Positions 11,860-23,592 of a DNA stretch of 46,699 bases are shown here, piece by piece (within the stretch, counting starts at the first letter, position 1; each line of letters begins with the position of its first letter). The notes under the pieces were generated by a model. It had not been told where the DNA came from and made no database searches. It saw only the letters and a list, made by a program, of their open reading frames with translations. Both the position numbers and the translations under genes were made by a program. Origin of the DNA: Cruorifilaria tuberocauda (taxonomy: Eukaryota; Nematoda; Chromadorea; Rhabditida; Onchocercidae). The stretch covers positions 1 to 46,699 of the forward strand of contig JABVXU010000432.1 in assembly GCA_013365365.1 (NCBI GenBank), given 5' to 3'.

Positions 11860-14451
11860 TTATTTAGGAAATAATTTAGCAGTATTTGGTAAAGCACTTT
11901 TGAGATCTTTGAGGCACTGTTGAGGCTCTAAACTTTGTAAATTGAGTGTTGTAGAGAAGCCTAAGCGTCCTTCACCAATTAAAATTTCCGTATTCTGTGG
12001 GTCGATACCACATGATGTTGCCAAACGAATGCCCTCACTATATGTCAATTCCTCAATTTGCTTCCGCATTTCCGGCCACATCATTTCAGTTATCATTCCT
12101 AAAATTTTTAATGTTATAACTTCCTTACTAGCATTACTAGCATATACGAAGTGTCATTTATACAAGTGAATTATGACCAAAATAAATAACGGATAACCGT
12201 TGACTGTAATTATTCACCTGTAATTATAAATAGTGAAAAAAAGATCAGTGTTTAACAAAAAGGATTAAAATAAGAGAAAATTATAATTTCCGGAATGACT
12301 GCCGCATATTAACAAAATTAGACTAACTTTCATCGAATGTAAATATCGTTTAATAACTCTGACTAATATTCACTCAGCTATCATCATCATCCTAATCATT
12401 TTACAGCGAAAAAACCAAAATCAGTGAGTGTTCACCTTTTATTAGATCTTGAACAAAAAATGACCATGAAGGAGGAAAGGCACCACTTTCCATCACCACA
12501 TTTGTGTCTAATAATTGCACCAGTGTCCTCAACGTGCCCGAATCAATAACGGGTCGTAATTCAGCCGTAATAGATAGAAACATGGATACAAATACAGATG
12601 TAACGTTTTTATCTGGATTCACCACGCGTAAATTCAGTCTATCACGCCTTGAAAGAGAAAAAAACGTTTAATTTAAGAATAAGTGTAAATTAAAGATTCA
12701 GTTATTGTACAAATAATGAAGAAGTTTCTTCATGCATTAGAGTTTGAGTTTATATGGAAATTTAAACCTCTAAATTCTTCTTAAATCATCTTGAAAATAT
12801 TAATTAAAGGAAGAACACTTACTTTTCCAGGACAACAGTACCGTTTGTAGCAGTTAAAATAGGTGATCCATCAGCCCAAACATTCAATAAGAAGTAGCAG
12901 GAGGTGCAAAGAGTTGAAAGAAATTCTCTAGAGGAAAGAGGTATCACAGGACTTGTTACTGCAATTGTTTCCTCCATCCACTGGAAATTCCAGTCAATCT
13001 GCAAATGAATTAAACTCAAGATCATTCTCAAAACAATTTTTCGCTGAAATTTAGTGTCAAGTCATGAAATGGCTCAATTCAACTTTTAAACATAAGTGAT
13101 AGCAATTCGTCTTTCTGCCCTCCCTGGCATTCTAATAAATTTGCTTAAAAACAAGACTTGAAATAAAATTTTAAATTATTTCCAAGCATTGTAAATTTAT
13201 TCCCGAAAATAAATTAATTACTTCAATTAAGAAGCTTGCAGAACTACATAATGTTTTCAATAAAAAAAGCAATTGCTGGATATTTAACAGGTGTAATTTA
13301 AAAAGAACCTGACTGAGCAAATCATTAAGTGCAGTATCATCGATCCAAGTTATTATTCGATCCTCGTTATTCCATTTCATACTTACATTTACATGCGAAA
13401 TTTCATCGCTTTCAAACGGACGCATCCATTTGATTTGTGTTACAATTAAAATATGCTTCTCTTCAACTGTGATTGATGTTAAACGATAGAACAGGGAAGA
13501 ATCAGCAGTATTGATAGTTTCACGAATATGAACTGGCAGAATATCGTTTAATGATATATTCCTGAATCCTTGAAATTTAAGAATAAATTTCTTCTTTTAC
13601 AAATGCTGTGCTGATTGTAAAATTGATTATGAAAAGAAAAGCCATCCATGTACTTACATGATAACAGGATTTTCAATATTCGAGATGTAGTTGGAGATAG
13701 ACGGACAAACAAGCTGTTGAAGATGTGAGCGGATCGGATTTGCTGCCATATATAATAACGTGTCTACTATCCAATAATTGCTTGATGTTGCATTAACGGT
13801 TGTATCGCGCAACGAACATGATAACATTCGAGCATTTTTCCCTTCGATTCGTACAGCTAATTCAACGTCACCTACCTTCAGTGATTGATGAAAATTCCGA
13901 AAGCAGCAAAAGCAGTACAATTTGTACAGCCATGATTAAATAATGCGACGAAAAAATAGTGTAAGCTTGGAAATTGAAGATGATCAAAATCATAGTATCA
14001 CTCCTAATGAATGAAATCAACAAGCAGTTTTGTGAAACATACAATAAACAGTTATAAAGCAACTTACGTAAATAGCAAGATTGATTGTTTCATCTCCAAA
14101 GCTAACTGGCCAAATGTTCGGAGTGATATTCGATTTAGAATTTATCCTAACACTATTTGCTTTTAAGCGTATCGTATCCGGATAAAATTTAACGGTAATA
14201 TTTGAATATGAAATTCGATTGTATGTTTTAATATAAGCAAGAGGTAGCAAAAGAGGTTTCCGATGTGTTCGAAATGATAAATAAAGCGAACGCGGTGAAT
14301 GAAGTAATTGATGAGCTGCTTCACGGATAAGCTGTGAAGCAGCACCGGATCCAATATCAAGTGATATATCGGATGCTGCTATCAATGCATATTGCAAATA
14401 GAGTAGTAGTTGAATAGAAAAAGCTAACTGAACAGGTAAGAGGTAGTGCAT
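11860..14451 (-). CDS. Secreted BPI/LBP-family lipid-binding protein (copy A)
   Basis: Exons in coding order 14068-14451, 13658-13875, 13309-13561, 12823-12998, 12436-12647 and 11860-12098 join in phase to 493 residues, the usual size of a bactericidal/permeability-increasing, LBP or CETP type protein. The start MHYLLPVQLAFSIQLLLY gives a clear signal peptide. An in-frame ATG at 14496 would prepend a Trp/Arg stretch encoded by the CACC repeat, so I prefer 14451. Residues 25-140 have the N-terminal barrel pattern. Cys148 and Cys185 are spaced like the single conserved disulfide of BPI (135/175 in human). The C-terminal half (from about residue 285) reads as the second barrel, ending LFPK. N-glycosylation sequons are present. 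Family members bind lipopolysaccharide or phospholipid; the ligand here cannot be told. Divergent partner of copy B. Confidence 0.85.
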
Positions 14452-14636
14452 GACGTGCACTCCATCTAAGCACCACCACCACCTCCTCCACAACATTACT
14501 CATTGAAAGAACAAGTTCTTGAAGGACATCCCCGATTTCCCCCGTTGTTATTGATGAGTGAGCAAGGAGACAACCCACCAAAATACATCCTCCCACATAC
14601 ATTTTGTATCTTTCCCTTACTAATAACATCAATTTC
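14452..14636. promoter_or_regulatory. Shared divergent promoter of two BPI/LBP genes
   Basis: Only 185 bp separate the ATG codons of the head-to-head BPI/LBP genes, so their core promoters and 5' UTRs must lie here or overlap. It includes CACCACCACCACCT at 14471-14484 and further CTCC/CCAC-rich sequence, GC-rich for this window. No TATA box stands out. Confidence 0.6.
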
Positions 14637-17600
14637 ATGGCCTTCACGTGCGCTACCTTCGTACTCCTTCTCATTTACAACATTCTTTCCTCTGCACATC
14701 TCGATTTACACCCCCTTCTACAGGTACCACTTTTTTCTCCTTCTCCTTTTTTCACATTTACAATTCTTCCTAATTTATTTCATTTCAAATTCACTCTTTT
14801 CACATATATTTATTTAACTGTCATTCATTCAATTCTTATATTTCATTTAACATTCAATCATTTTATCATAATATTTTATAAGCTATTCAAAATTTTTTAA
14901 TTATCTTCAAAAAAAACAAGAAAAAAAGAAAAAAAAACGAAAAAGGTAATTCATCTTAAGATCTATTTGTCATCGTCCAGTGCTGTACGAATACGTATTT
15001 TACCGCGAGCTGTAGCATATTTGAATAATATTGGCGCTGAAATATTAAATGAACAATTACCACGTTTATCTATACCAAATGTTAAACAACGTATCAATAA
15101 TGGTCAAGGATATGTTTTACTGTCACGAATACGTGTATCACGATATAAACAAGCAACTCAACATGCAATTATTGCATCAGCACCAAATAAAATCACTTGG
15201 ATTATGAAAAATTTAAATATGGGGTAAGTTTTCAAATCATGAAATAATCAATGGCATTATTGATTACTTCAATCATAATTCATTGTGATGTAACATTGTA
15301 AGCAATCATTAATAATTTAGATGTGAATGAAATACAAATTACTGCATGCTGATAATTTTCAGGTTAATAGGAAGTTTATCAGGTGAAGTTAATATATTGG
15401 TACCGATGAAACTTGAGGGTGAAGCTGAAGTATTAGCATATGGTGTTAATTTTCAATTGGAAAGTGCTCTAGAACGATCAGAAACGGGCGCAGCACGAGT
15501 GTCAACAATTTTTTGTCGTGCAACTATTCAATTAATGAATATTGAAATTTATAATGGTGGTATGACTGGGATAGCACTGAATTTATTCAAGGTATTCCTT
15601 ATTTTTCTTTGATCAGTAGTTTTGCAATAACTTAATAATATTTGATTTTTTTCCATAAATCTAGTCAACTTGGCAAAATTTAGCAAATAATTCTTTTTCT
15701 TCCTTTTCTGGAAAAAAAGATTAGTTAATAACGAGCAACGGAATTTTTAACAAATTGCAGTGAATTTTGACATATTGAAAAATTTGCTTTCCATTTCTCA
15801 AAGTATTAACTACCTTGTTTTAAAAAGAAAATTCTCTTGAAATTTAAAAGATGAAAAAAGTTAAGTTCACATATTTGTTTTCATTACAAACTTATGCTGA
15901 GCAATAATAATTTTTTTTTGTCTCCCGAAGTATTCAGAAAAAGTATTTCCCCAAATTTGTAATTCTGAAAAACGTGCATCCATTTTAATAAGAGGGAAAG
16001 CTTGGATGGTCGATATTTTTGTTTTATTTTTATTTTTAAAATATTTCTCCGTATCTTGCTAGTGTATGCATTCATTAGTATCAAATGCAAGTTTGAATCA
16101 AATAAATTAGGATGAGACAGAGTCGGATAGGAAAAAGGAGCAAATAGTTTTATGTATATATTTCAATATTTACTTCATATATTCCTTGATATTTAGTTGA
16201 AATTTGAAATTAAAATATAAGTTAATTTTGTGATACGTTTTTGAAATCTAATTAAAGCAATCTTCAGCAAGGAATATCGGAGCAAATTCGTTCGTTGATT
16301 GAAATATTGATTTGCAAAAAAGTAACGGAATTTATCAATGAAGATTTCAATGAGAAATTATTACAAAGCCAAACAAAAACATCGCTAGCAGATGCAGTCC
16401 GTATTAATACCTTCGCTTCAATTGTCGGGTTACCTGACAGTAAAGAATTAATGGAAACCTTCCGATCATTTAACATTACTGTTACTTATCCTCTTTTCGA
16501 AGTAAGTTTTCCATTATAAATCATTGCAATTTATTTTTTTTATAACGAAAGGAAGGACTGCACTTTTACCAGTAAAATTGTAACGATACGCTAAATTACT
16601 TGGAATTTCTTCTAAAAGATACTCACAATAACAAATTATTAATCCTTTATCATGTCGTTCGAATTGTTTAAAACAATTCTTTGTTGTGATCTTCTGCAAA
16701 ATTATGATTTCCATGAATTAACATTTGCATGACCAAACTTTCCCGATAAGCAAAAAAAATAAAGTGATAATTCTTAAGCTGTTATATCATAATTTTTTCT
16801 CTTCATGTTCGATAACAAGCATTCTTTCTTTGAAAAATGAGGTAAATTCCATGGATAATTATGTTCTGTAAAAATTGCAGCAATTAATTTCCAGGATTTA
16901 TGTTGACTTCAGGTTAGTTAAAGCTTCTTAACTATAAGGTGTGCGATGTTTATGTCTGTGTCTGCATATGCATGTATAAATACTACTTTTACTGCTTCGC
17001 TTTTCCTTTTAATTTAGCATTTACCTTATCTTTGCTGTGAACATTTTATAAATTCATTTTTAATTTTATCAAATATGATTTTGAAACAAAAGAAAAACGG
17101 AAGCGAAAACCAGGAAGTCTCCTGGAAAATTTGCATTATGGCAGCGATGATTGTCGGGCTACGATGATCACATCTTTGTGTTGGATTTCACTTCATAAGT
17201 TCTTAGTTCAAGCTTCCTTCCGCTATAAAGTATAATATATATATATATATTTATATTGTATATATGTGTCTGTGTAAATACTGATGACTATTGCTTCGCT
17301 TTTTCATTTTTAATTTAATACCGTCTTGAGAAGTAAATGCAAACATTTTGAATGTAATATATATGTTGAAAAGAAAATTTTAAGCTCTGCTTTCTTCTTA
17401 ATTTTTATGCTTTTATGATTTGTAATAATTCCATTGAAATTTAAACGGCTAACTTTCCAAATTATAAAACGGTGCACATCAATAAATCCTTATTTCAGGC
17501 TAAAGGAAGATCCAGTATGTTACAAGAACACTGTAGAAATATCTAATGTGGGAGAGATTTCACTCGCGGGAGATATAACGAAAAAAACTCCATTCAATCC

Positions 17601-19677
17601 TGCACCGATGTTTTGGCCAAAAAAACCTCCGCAAAACGCAATGATACACTTACTCATATCCGATTATATCGCCAACGCACTACTTTATCATGCTTTCTCG
17701 TAAGCTTATCGTAATTTACTTATATAAAGTGAAGAAAAAAAAATTTAAGATGAAGTGTGGGACAAAATGAAGTTATTCGCAAATAGCTACTAAAAAAATA
17801 TGGTGATACCTATTTGATTTTAAGAAATTAAAAAAAACACTGCACAATTTTAATGCTACGTTTGTGATTTGATGCATTTGTGTCAATTGTTTATTTCTTT
17901 ACTCTAATCAGTTCCAAATATAATATAGTATAAAACTCTGTTTAGATGCATGAAACTAGATGCAGTGAGAATCAACACATTCCAAGAAGAAAACTTTATG
18001 TTAAAATGAATGGAATATTTTTAACAGAGATTTCTTTAAAATTAATTTACAAGTGAAATCTAATTGCGTTTTCTTGCGGTATCATGCTGATCGTAACATT
18101 ATTACTTGCGACTTTTTCAACTAAACATTTGCAGGGAACATTTGTTACAGTTTGTCGTGGACGATCAGACAATTTCATCTTTAGGCCCGTTGCTACGTAC
18201 TTCCTGTACAACCGGAATTTGCTTTGCTGACTTGATACCTCAAATAGCTGAACAGTATCCAAATAGCAAAGTCCAACTTATTTTTACGCCTACCCGAGCT
18301 CCTATGGTGTTATTTCAAGCGAAACAGGGAGGTTAGTGAACCTTTTTGTTTATATTTTCCATTTACATCCAGAATTTTTATCTTTTCATATCTCGCATTT
18401 CCACCACAAACGAATCTCTTGGAAGAAAAATGAAATTTAAAATATTCTTTTATATTTAGATAAAATTTATACTTACAGGTGCATTAATGGTTAATATAAA
18501 TGGTTTGGTTTTCATGTACATTGTAGGATCTAGTCAAACAAGCCGTCAAGCGGCAGCATTTGCTTTGGATATTGTTGCAAACATATATTTACATGTGGAG
18601 GTAAGTTGCCTGAGATAGATGAGATAAATAAGTACGTTAATTGTTTGCTTTTTTTTCTTTGACTTATTTGTAGAACAATACATTACTTGGGAAGACATCC
18701 GTGGATAGCTTTCGATTAAAAAACAAATATGGATACACTAATATAAGTGATGATGAATTATCTGACGTTGCGTTACTAAGTTCCGAAATGCTTCAACGTT
18801 TCATCAACGACTTTCTACGTAGTGGATTTCCGATACCAATACCTAAAGGTTTTCATTTAGTATCGATTGATTAGCTCCTTAAAGTAGCTTATGTCCTTTC
18901 TTTCCTCATTTGATTATGCAACTTTACTTTTAGTGCTTTTCCTGAGAACTTCCAGTATCACTAATGGTACTACTTGATATAAGTAATTCATGAATTGTAC
19001 ATCTTCAGACCATGTTATCAGTTATCAAAATCGATAATTCATGGCATAACTATTTTTTTCCACAATTTCAGTTTTACGGATAAATATTACTCAACTACAA
19101 ATCCTTGATCGGAGTATTTTCATATCTGCAGACTTTGACTTGGATAGAAGACGTGTAAGCAATCTTGCATTAGAAGCATTCGCTAATACCAGATATTTCC
19201 CACGTAATGTACGTATGCACAATAGCTGAGTAGATAATATAAGCGTAAGTGATTGTAAAATTATAGTTTATCTGATGTAAATAATTTCATTGTTTATGAT
19301 AATGTATATGGATAAATTTATACGTTGTACTGTTTCTAGTCACGCAAACTACAAGCATTAATATTGGCGATAACATTTTCGTAGCCTAAAATTCTATTAT
19401 TATTTGAACAAATAAATCTTTCATCGTGAAAATTGCGATCATTTTACTTCTATGCATTTACTTTACTGTGGATGATTAACAGGTAATAGAACCAGTCATA
19501 ATATCTTGTATCAAAAATGAATCTGAAATGATCAATAATTTCCTGGATGTTAACACGATAGAATCTACTCAAGCTGCGAATGCCGTAAGTACTACGAGAC
19601 AATTTTCCGGGTCTGATCGATCATCGTATGAACATTTAATGAGGTCATCGACCAACCGCTCAATACCGACAGTCTAA
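14637..19677 (+). CDS. Secreted BPI/LBP-family lipid-binding protein (copy B), with C-terminal tail
   Basis: Exons 14637-14723, 14961-15223, 15363-15591, 16268-16501, 17506-17699, 18135-18331, 18527-18600, 18674-18848, 19072-19154 and 19483-19677 join in phase to 576 residues. MAFTCATFVLLLIYNILSSA is a signal peptide. AVRIRILPRAVAYLNNIGAE starts the N-terminal barrel, comparable to the amphipathic start of mammalian BPI. Cys168 and Cys209 match the conserved disulfide spacing. GFPIPIPKV then FISADFDL resemble the family's C-terminal end, so the last exon (about 64 residues, Ser/Thr/Asn-rich) is an extra tail. Exon 5 must use GCTAAAG|GAAGAT; the TTTCAG six bases earlier gives a stop. Exon 9 could instead end at 19208 (donor GTACGT), adding 18 in-phase codons. 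Intron and sequence divergence from copy A suggest an old duplication. Confidence 0.85.
17233..17250. repeat. AT dinucleotide microsatellite
   Basis: An alternating AT run in intron 4 of BPI/LBP copy B, with no evident function. Confidence 0.85.
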
Positions 19678-20649
19678 ATGGATGAAGTATGATATGCGTA
19701 GAAGTAATTGGCTTATGAATACTATTTCGTGTAGTCTAACTATATTTGCATCCAAGAGGATTCTTCATTTGAAACTTTGAAAGTTTGGTAAGTCTTTAGA
19801 TTAAAAAAACTTCAAATTGCACGTTACGCAATTTTAAATCATAAATTTTGTCACTGAACGAGTATTTGTCGAGTTCCTTGAGTCTTGTCGTATAAGACTG
19901 ATCATTACTTCCGAAGGTTTTACTGCTTCCCACCGTACATGTTTGGTATTTGTAAGGGACTGGATCAATCCAGTGTTGTTCTCTCATTAAGTACAGTGCG
20001 GTACCACTCTCTAAAAAGAAACCACACGCATGTATTAAGAAATGTGTATCCCAAATTATGTCGGTGTCCTTAACAATGACACAATGTCAGGAATGCACAT
20101 TTTCACTTTTTATTTTTCACTGCACAAGTATGGATTGATTTCCGGTTGGAACAATATTGAAAAGATATGGAAAAAGAAATTCTCTGCTGAAGTAGAGTTT
20201 GTAATATATTCCTTTTGTTTTTGTTTAATTTTCTATTTCTTTGATTTATTTAATCATTAGTCGAATTCTTACTTAATCAATAGTTGGATCGCTGAGAGAT
20301 TGGACGAATCCATTGATTGATTCGAGATGCTAGCGGTAGTATTTGCAATCGTATGTTTCAGTATGATTAAGTGTGGGTTAATTTCGAAGGTAAAGCATGG
20401 CGTCATTTTGATCCATCTGACCTACAATGGTCTGTGATTTGATATAGAGAAAGGTCGGAATGCCGTATCATATTTCATTGACCTGCAATATCGGAAGTAT
20501 TTTGTCTCTTTTATTTATTGAAAACAAGAATGATGATATACGGGGTTAAATTTCCAGTGAGAGACTTTTCTCTTTTATCAGATCCGGTGTTTATCTATAT
20601 CAGCTTACTCCAGTGATTTAAATTTTAGGGGAAAAGAAAAGAAAAGGAA
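19678..20649. other. Intergenic region with candidate trans-splice acceptor before IMP4
   Basis: No gene recognised. The sequence at 20616-20628 ends in TTTAAATTTTAG, 21 bases upstream of the IMP4 ATG, and fits a spliced-leader acceptor. The stretch 19790-20260 is less AT-rich and has open frames on both strands, but none matches a family I know. Tandem orientation with about 970 bp between stop and start leaves an operon possible but unproven. Confidence 0.4.
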
Positions 20650-22552
20650 ATGATTAGGCGTGAAGCACGGTTACGTCTTGAATATATATATCGAAAAAGT
20701 TTGGAAGAGAAACAGCGATTAATCGATGAAAAACGACAAACCGTAAAAGAATACATAAATGAAAACAGACCTATACCGACACATTTGAGAAAAGATGCCA
20801 TTCAACTGCAAAAAGATGCTGAGTGGGGAGGTAAGAGTATCGTTAACAAGGAATTTATTTTTCATTCAACTTACCACATTTTTTTCTGAAGATTAGTAAA
20901 ATTTAATCGAAATATTTATTGTCTGATAGGAAATGTTTAGTTGGATTTGTAGCGGCAAAAGAATGAATCTGAATTAAACAGTTTTAGATTGACACAAGCA
21001 TACATATTGTTTCAAGCACATCCTGAATTTACCAACGACTCTTTAGATTATTCATTCTGCTGATACCTAACGTCACACTTATTCATACTTATTCATTGCT
21101 CCGGAGAACTTCACTACTATTAGCATTTTCAGGGGAAGTATCAGCCATTGATGATGAATATCGCTACGCTGGCACGGTTGACCCGAAGGTTGTATTAACA
21201 ACTAGTCGCGAACCGTCAGCTAAACTTAAAGTTTTTTTAAAAGTGAGTATTTCCTTCTGTTCCTATTTCAAACTAAATGTTTCAAAGCTAGTTTTCGATT
21301 TTTTGCTGAAATGTAGTGAGGAGATTACACTATAAAAATGTTTATTGTTTATTTTGTTGAATTAAAAATGGGAAATAGTATGTTATAGGAAATGCGGCTG
21401 ATGTTTCCGAATGCGCAACGTATAAATCGAGGTCATTATGATATCAAAAAGTTAATACAGGCTTGTAAAGCTAATGATGTTAGTTTCTGTGTTTACCGAA
21501 TTTAAGCTTCCGGGGTATTCGGACCCCAATCCTTAGTTCAATGTTAGAAAACTATTGATTCTTGAAGTAAATGAAGTACAAATTTTCAAAGCTGATTAAT
21601 AATTTTGGGAGTGAATATGTTGTATTTAGGAAGACTAAAACAATCTGTTTATGATAATATGTGAAATTTTTTTTGTTCAATTTTTATACTGCAGTGCTTT
21701 TGGCACTTTTTTGCCTCCGTTTAACACATTACATTTAAGATCACGGATTTTATATTGTTGCATGAAACGCGTGGTAATCCTGATGGAATGATTGTGTGCC
21801 ATTTGCCTTTTGGACCCACTGCATATTTTACTTTAACAAATGTTGTGATGCGGCATGAAGTGCCAGAATGTGGAACGATGTCGGAGGAATATCCACATCT
21901 TATATTCGATGGTCTTAATTCAGCTCTTGGACGTAGAGTAAGTCAAGTTTTCCCTTGTCAGGTCATCTCAAAATCGAGAGAGAAGATTTCCATATAATAT
22001 TTAAATATTGATTTTATAAATTCATCGATATATATATTCAATTCTCTTTCAGTTAACTACTATATTAAAACATTTGTTTCCTGTGCCAAAGATTGATAGT
22101 CGACGGGTCATCACTTTTAGCAATACTCAGGATTTTATTAGTTTCCGGCATCATACGTACAGTAAAGATGAACATGGTGAAATAAAGCTGAAGGAAGTTG
22201 GTCCGCGATTCGAAATGAGACGTAAGTTTCTATGTTATGCAATGTAAAATCATGCAGGGATTATTATAAGCAGTTCTGCGGGTGACTGCAATAACTTGTC
22301 GTGAAGAAGAAACAAAGGTTGTTATGTATTTTTCAACTCGATCACTGGTCGTGCAGTAGTTAGAGTATATCTCTATTTAAAGTAGGGTTTTTTTGCAACT
22401 CTTTTTATCCTTGCATTATTTTAGCGTATTTAATCAAAATGGGCACAATTGATAATGCTGATGCTGAAAGAACTGAATGGGCTCTACGATCATATACCAA
22501 TTCAGCTAGAAAGAGGCATGCTATGCTATCAATACCAGACGATGACGAGTAG
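20650..22552 (+). CDS. imp4: IMP4, U3 snoRNP protein of the Brix family
   Basis: Exons 20650-20830, 21133-21242, 21389-21478, 21740-21937, 22053-22221 and 22425-22552 give 291 residues, the same length as human IMP4. The start [20 protein letters not shown] matches the family N terminus (human MLRREARLRREYLYRK). Then come a DDEYRYAG block, the Brix domain from about residue 75 ([27 protein letters not shown]), the signature [19 protein letters not shown], and [15 protein letters not shown] and the C-terminal YTNSARKRH are also conserved. The protein binds U3 snoRNA with IMP3 and MPP10 in the nucleolar SSU processome for 18S rRNA processing (known family role). All introns are short and the reading frame is intact, so it should be functional. 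Confidence 0.97.
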
Positions 22553-23592
22553 TGGAGAATGATGTTTGTTAGCTGAATGTTTTATTAATCCCATATATAT
22601 TTTTTATTTTGTTATCACTAATATGTGAACTTTTACGCATTTTATAAGCATAAAATGTTTCATTTTGAAAAACTTCCAAAGGCACCATCATTTTTCTGCC
22701 ATATACGCTTTATGTTAATAGAACTTTAACTTAGACATCACCTCTATGAACTTTTGGGTACGATCTGGGTTGTCAGATCGTTTTGGTTAATTCGTTGGTT
22801 CGACCTTCTAATTTGTCATGTTGGTGGTGAAAAGGAAATAAAACCAGCGTATTTCGATTTTTCTTCCATTAATATGTTGTTGAAAACAATTTCGGAATTT
22901 TATTTCAAATGGATTTTGAGCAGGATATTTACGCTGTAAAGATATAAATTAAATTATGCGCTAAAAAGTAACAAGGGATGTGGCGTGATTTTTTATTCTC
23001 TTCCTTTAGGTAATAAATTAGGAATCTTCCCTTCCTGTTCAATAATAATATATTTATTTATAATGCTATCACCAAAAGATAAAATCTATATTATCATTCT
23101 TTTCCACCTTATCCTAGTTATATACTTAATTTCAGTATTGATTTGAATGTTGAAAATAGAATTGAAAATGAAAATAGAATAAAAAGCTGTAAGGAATAGC
23201 CACAAAATATAGCAGCAATAAGAAGGAAAAGAAGTAATAGTTCAGAGGCAGCAGCAATAGCAATAGCATCACGTAATAAAAATAACGTTGTAATAGAATG
23301 ATTATGAAAGATACGATAAACAGATCGATGCAAGAGGTCTTAAAATAATTAACGATTTAATACTCTTTTTCATGAAGTGACGATAGTCTTGCTTTTTGAA
23401 TAGATTGTGGAGAAGCATAGTGTAAGTTTTTGCATTAAGAAAGCATAGATAGGAGAATAGAAAGAATGAGGAAGTGAAATGAGAATGAGATATTGATGGA
23501 GGATTGATCACGAGCTTGAACTTGAACTTCTACATCTTTATGAACGCTCATTTTATAGCGAAGTGGATTGAGAGAATATAAGGTGGTGCGAT
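22553..23592. other. Intergenic region between IMP4 and the Rel-like gene
   Basis: No gene recognised. TTTTATAG at 23551-23558 is a candidate trans-splice acceptor 34 bases upstream of the Rel-like ATG. A purine-rich (A/G) tract runs from about 23150 to 23500 on the plus strand; overlapping minus-strand open frames there are low-complexity. Confidence 0.4.

Noticed and set aside
14357..14817. Several long overlapping frames on both strands near the BPI/LBP promoter
   Set aside because: They are shadows of the two signal-peptide exons and of the CACC/GGTG repeat; only 14451 (-) and 14637 (+) starts give signal peptides joined in phase to family sequence.
20281..20520. Imperfect repeats around GACCTACAATGG and GACCTGCAATATCGG
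   Set aside because: Too short and imperfect to call a repeat family or an RNA gene; no cloverleaf or hairpin of convincing length is visible.
19678..23592. Operon of BPI/LBP copy B, IMP4 and the Rel-like gene
   Set aside because: The genes are in tandem with candidate trans-splice acceptors, but gaps of about 1 kb and unrelated functions make this unsupported without SL-type data.
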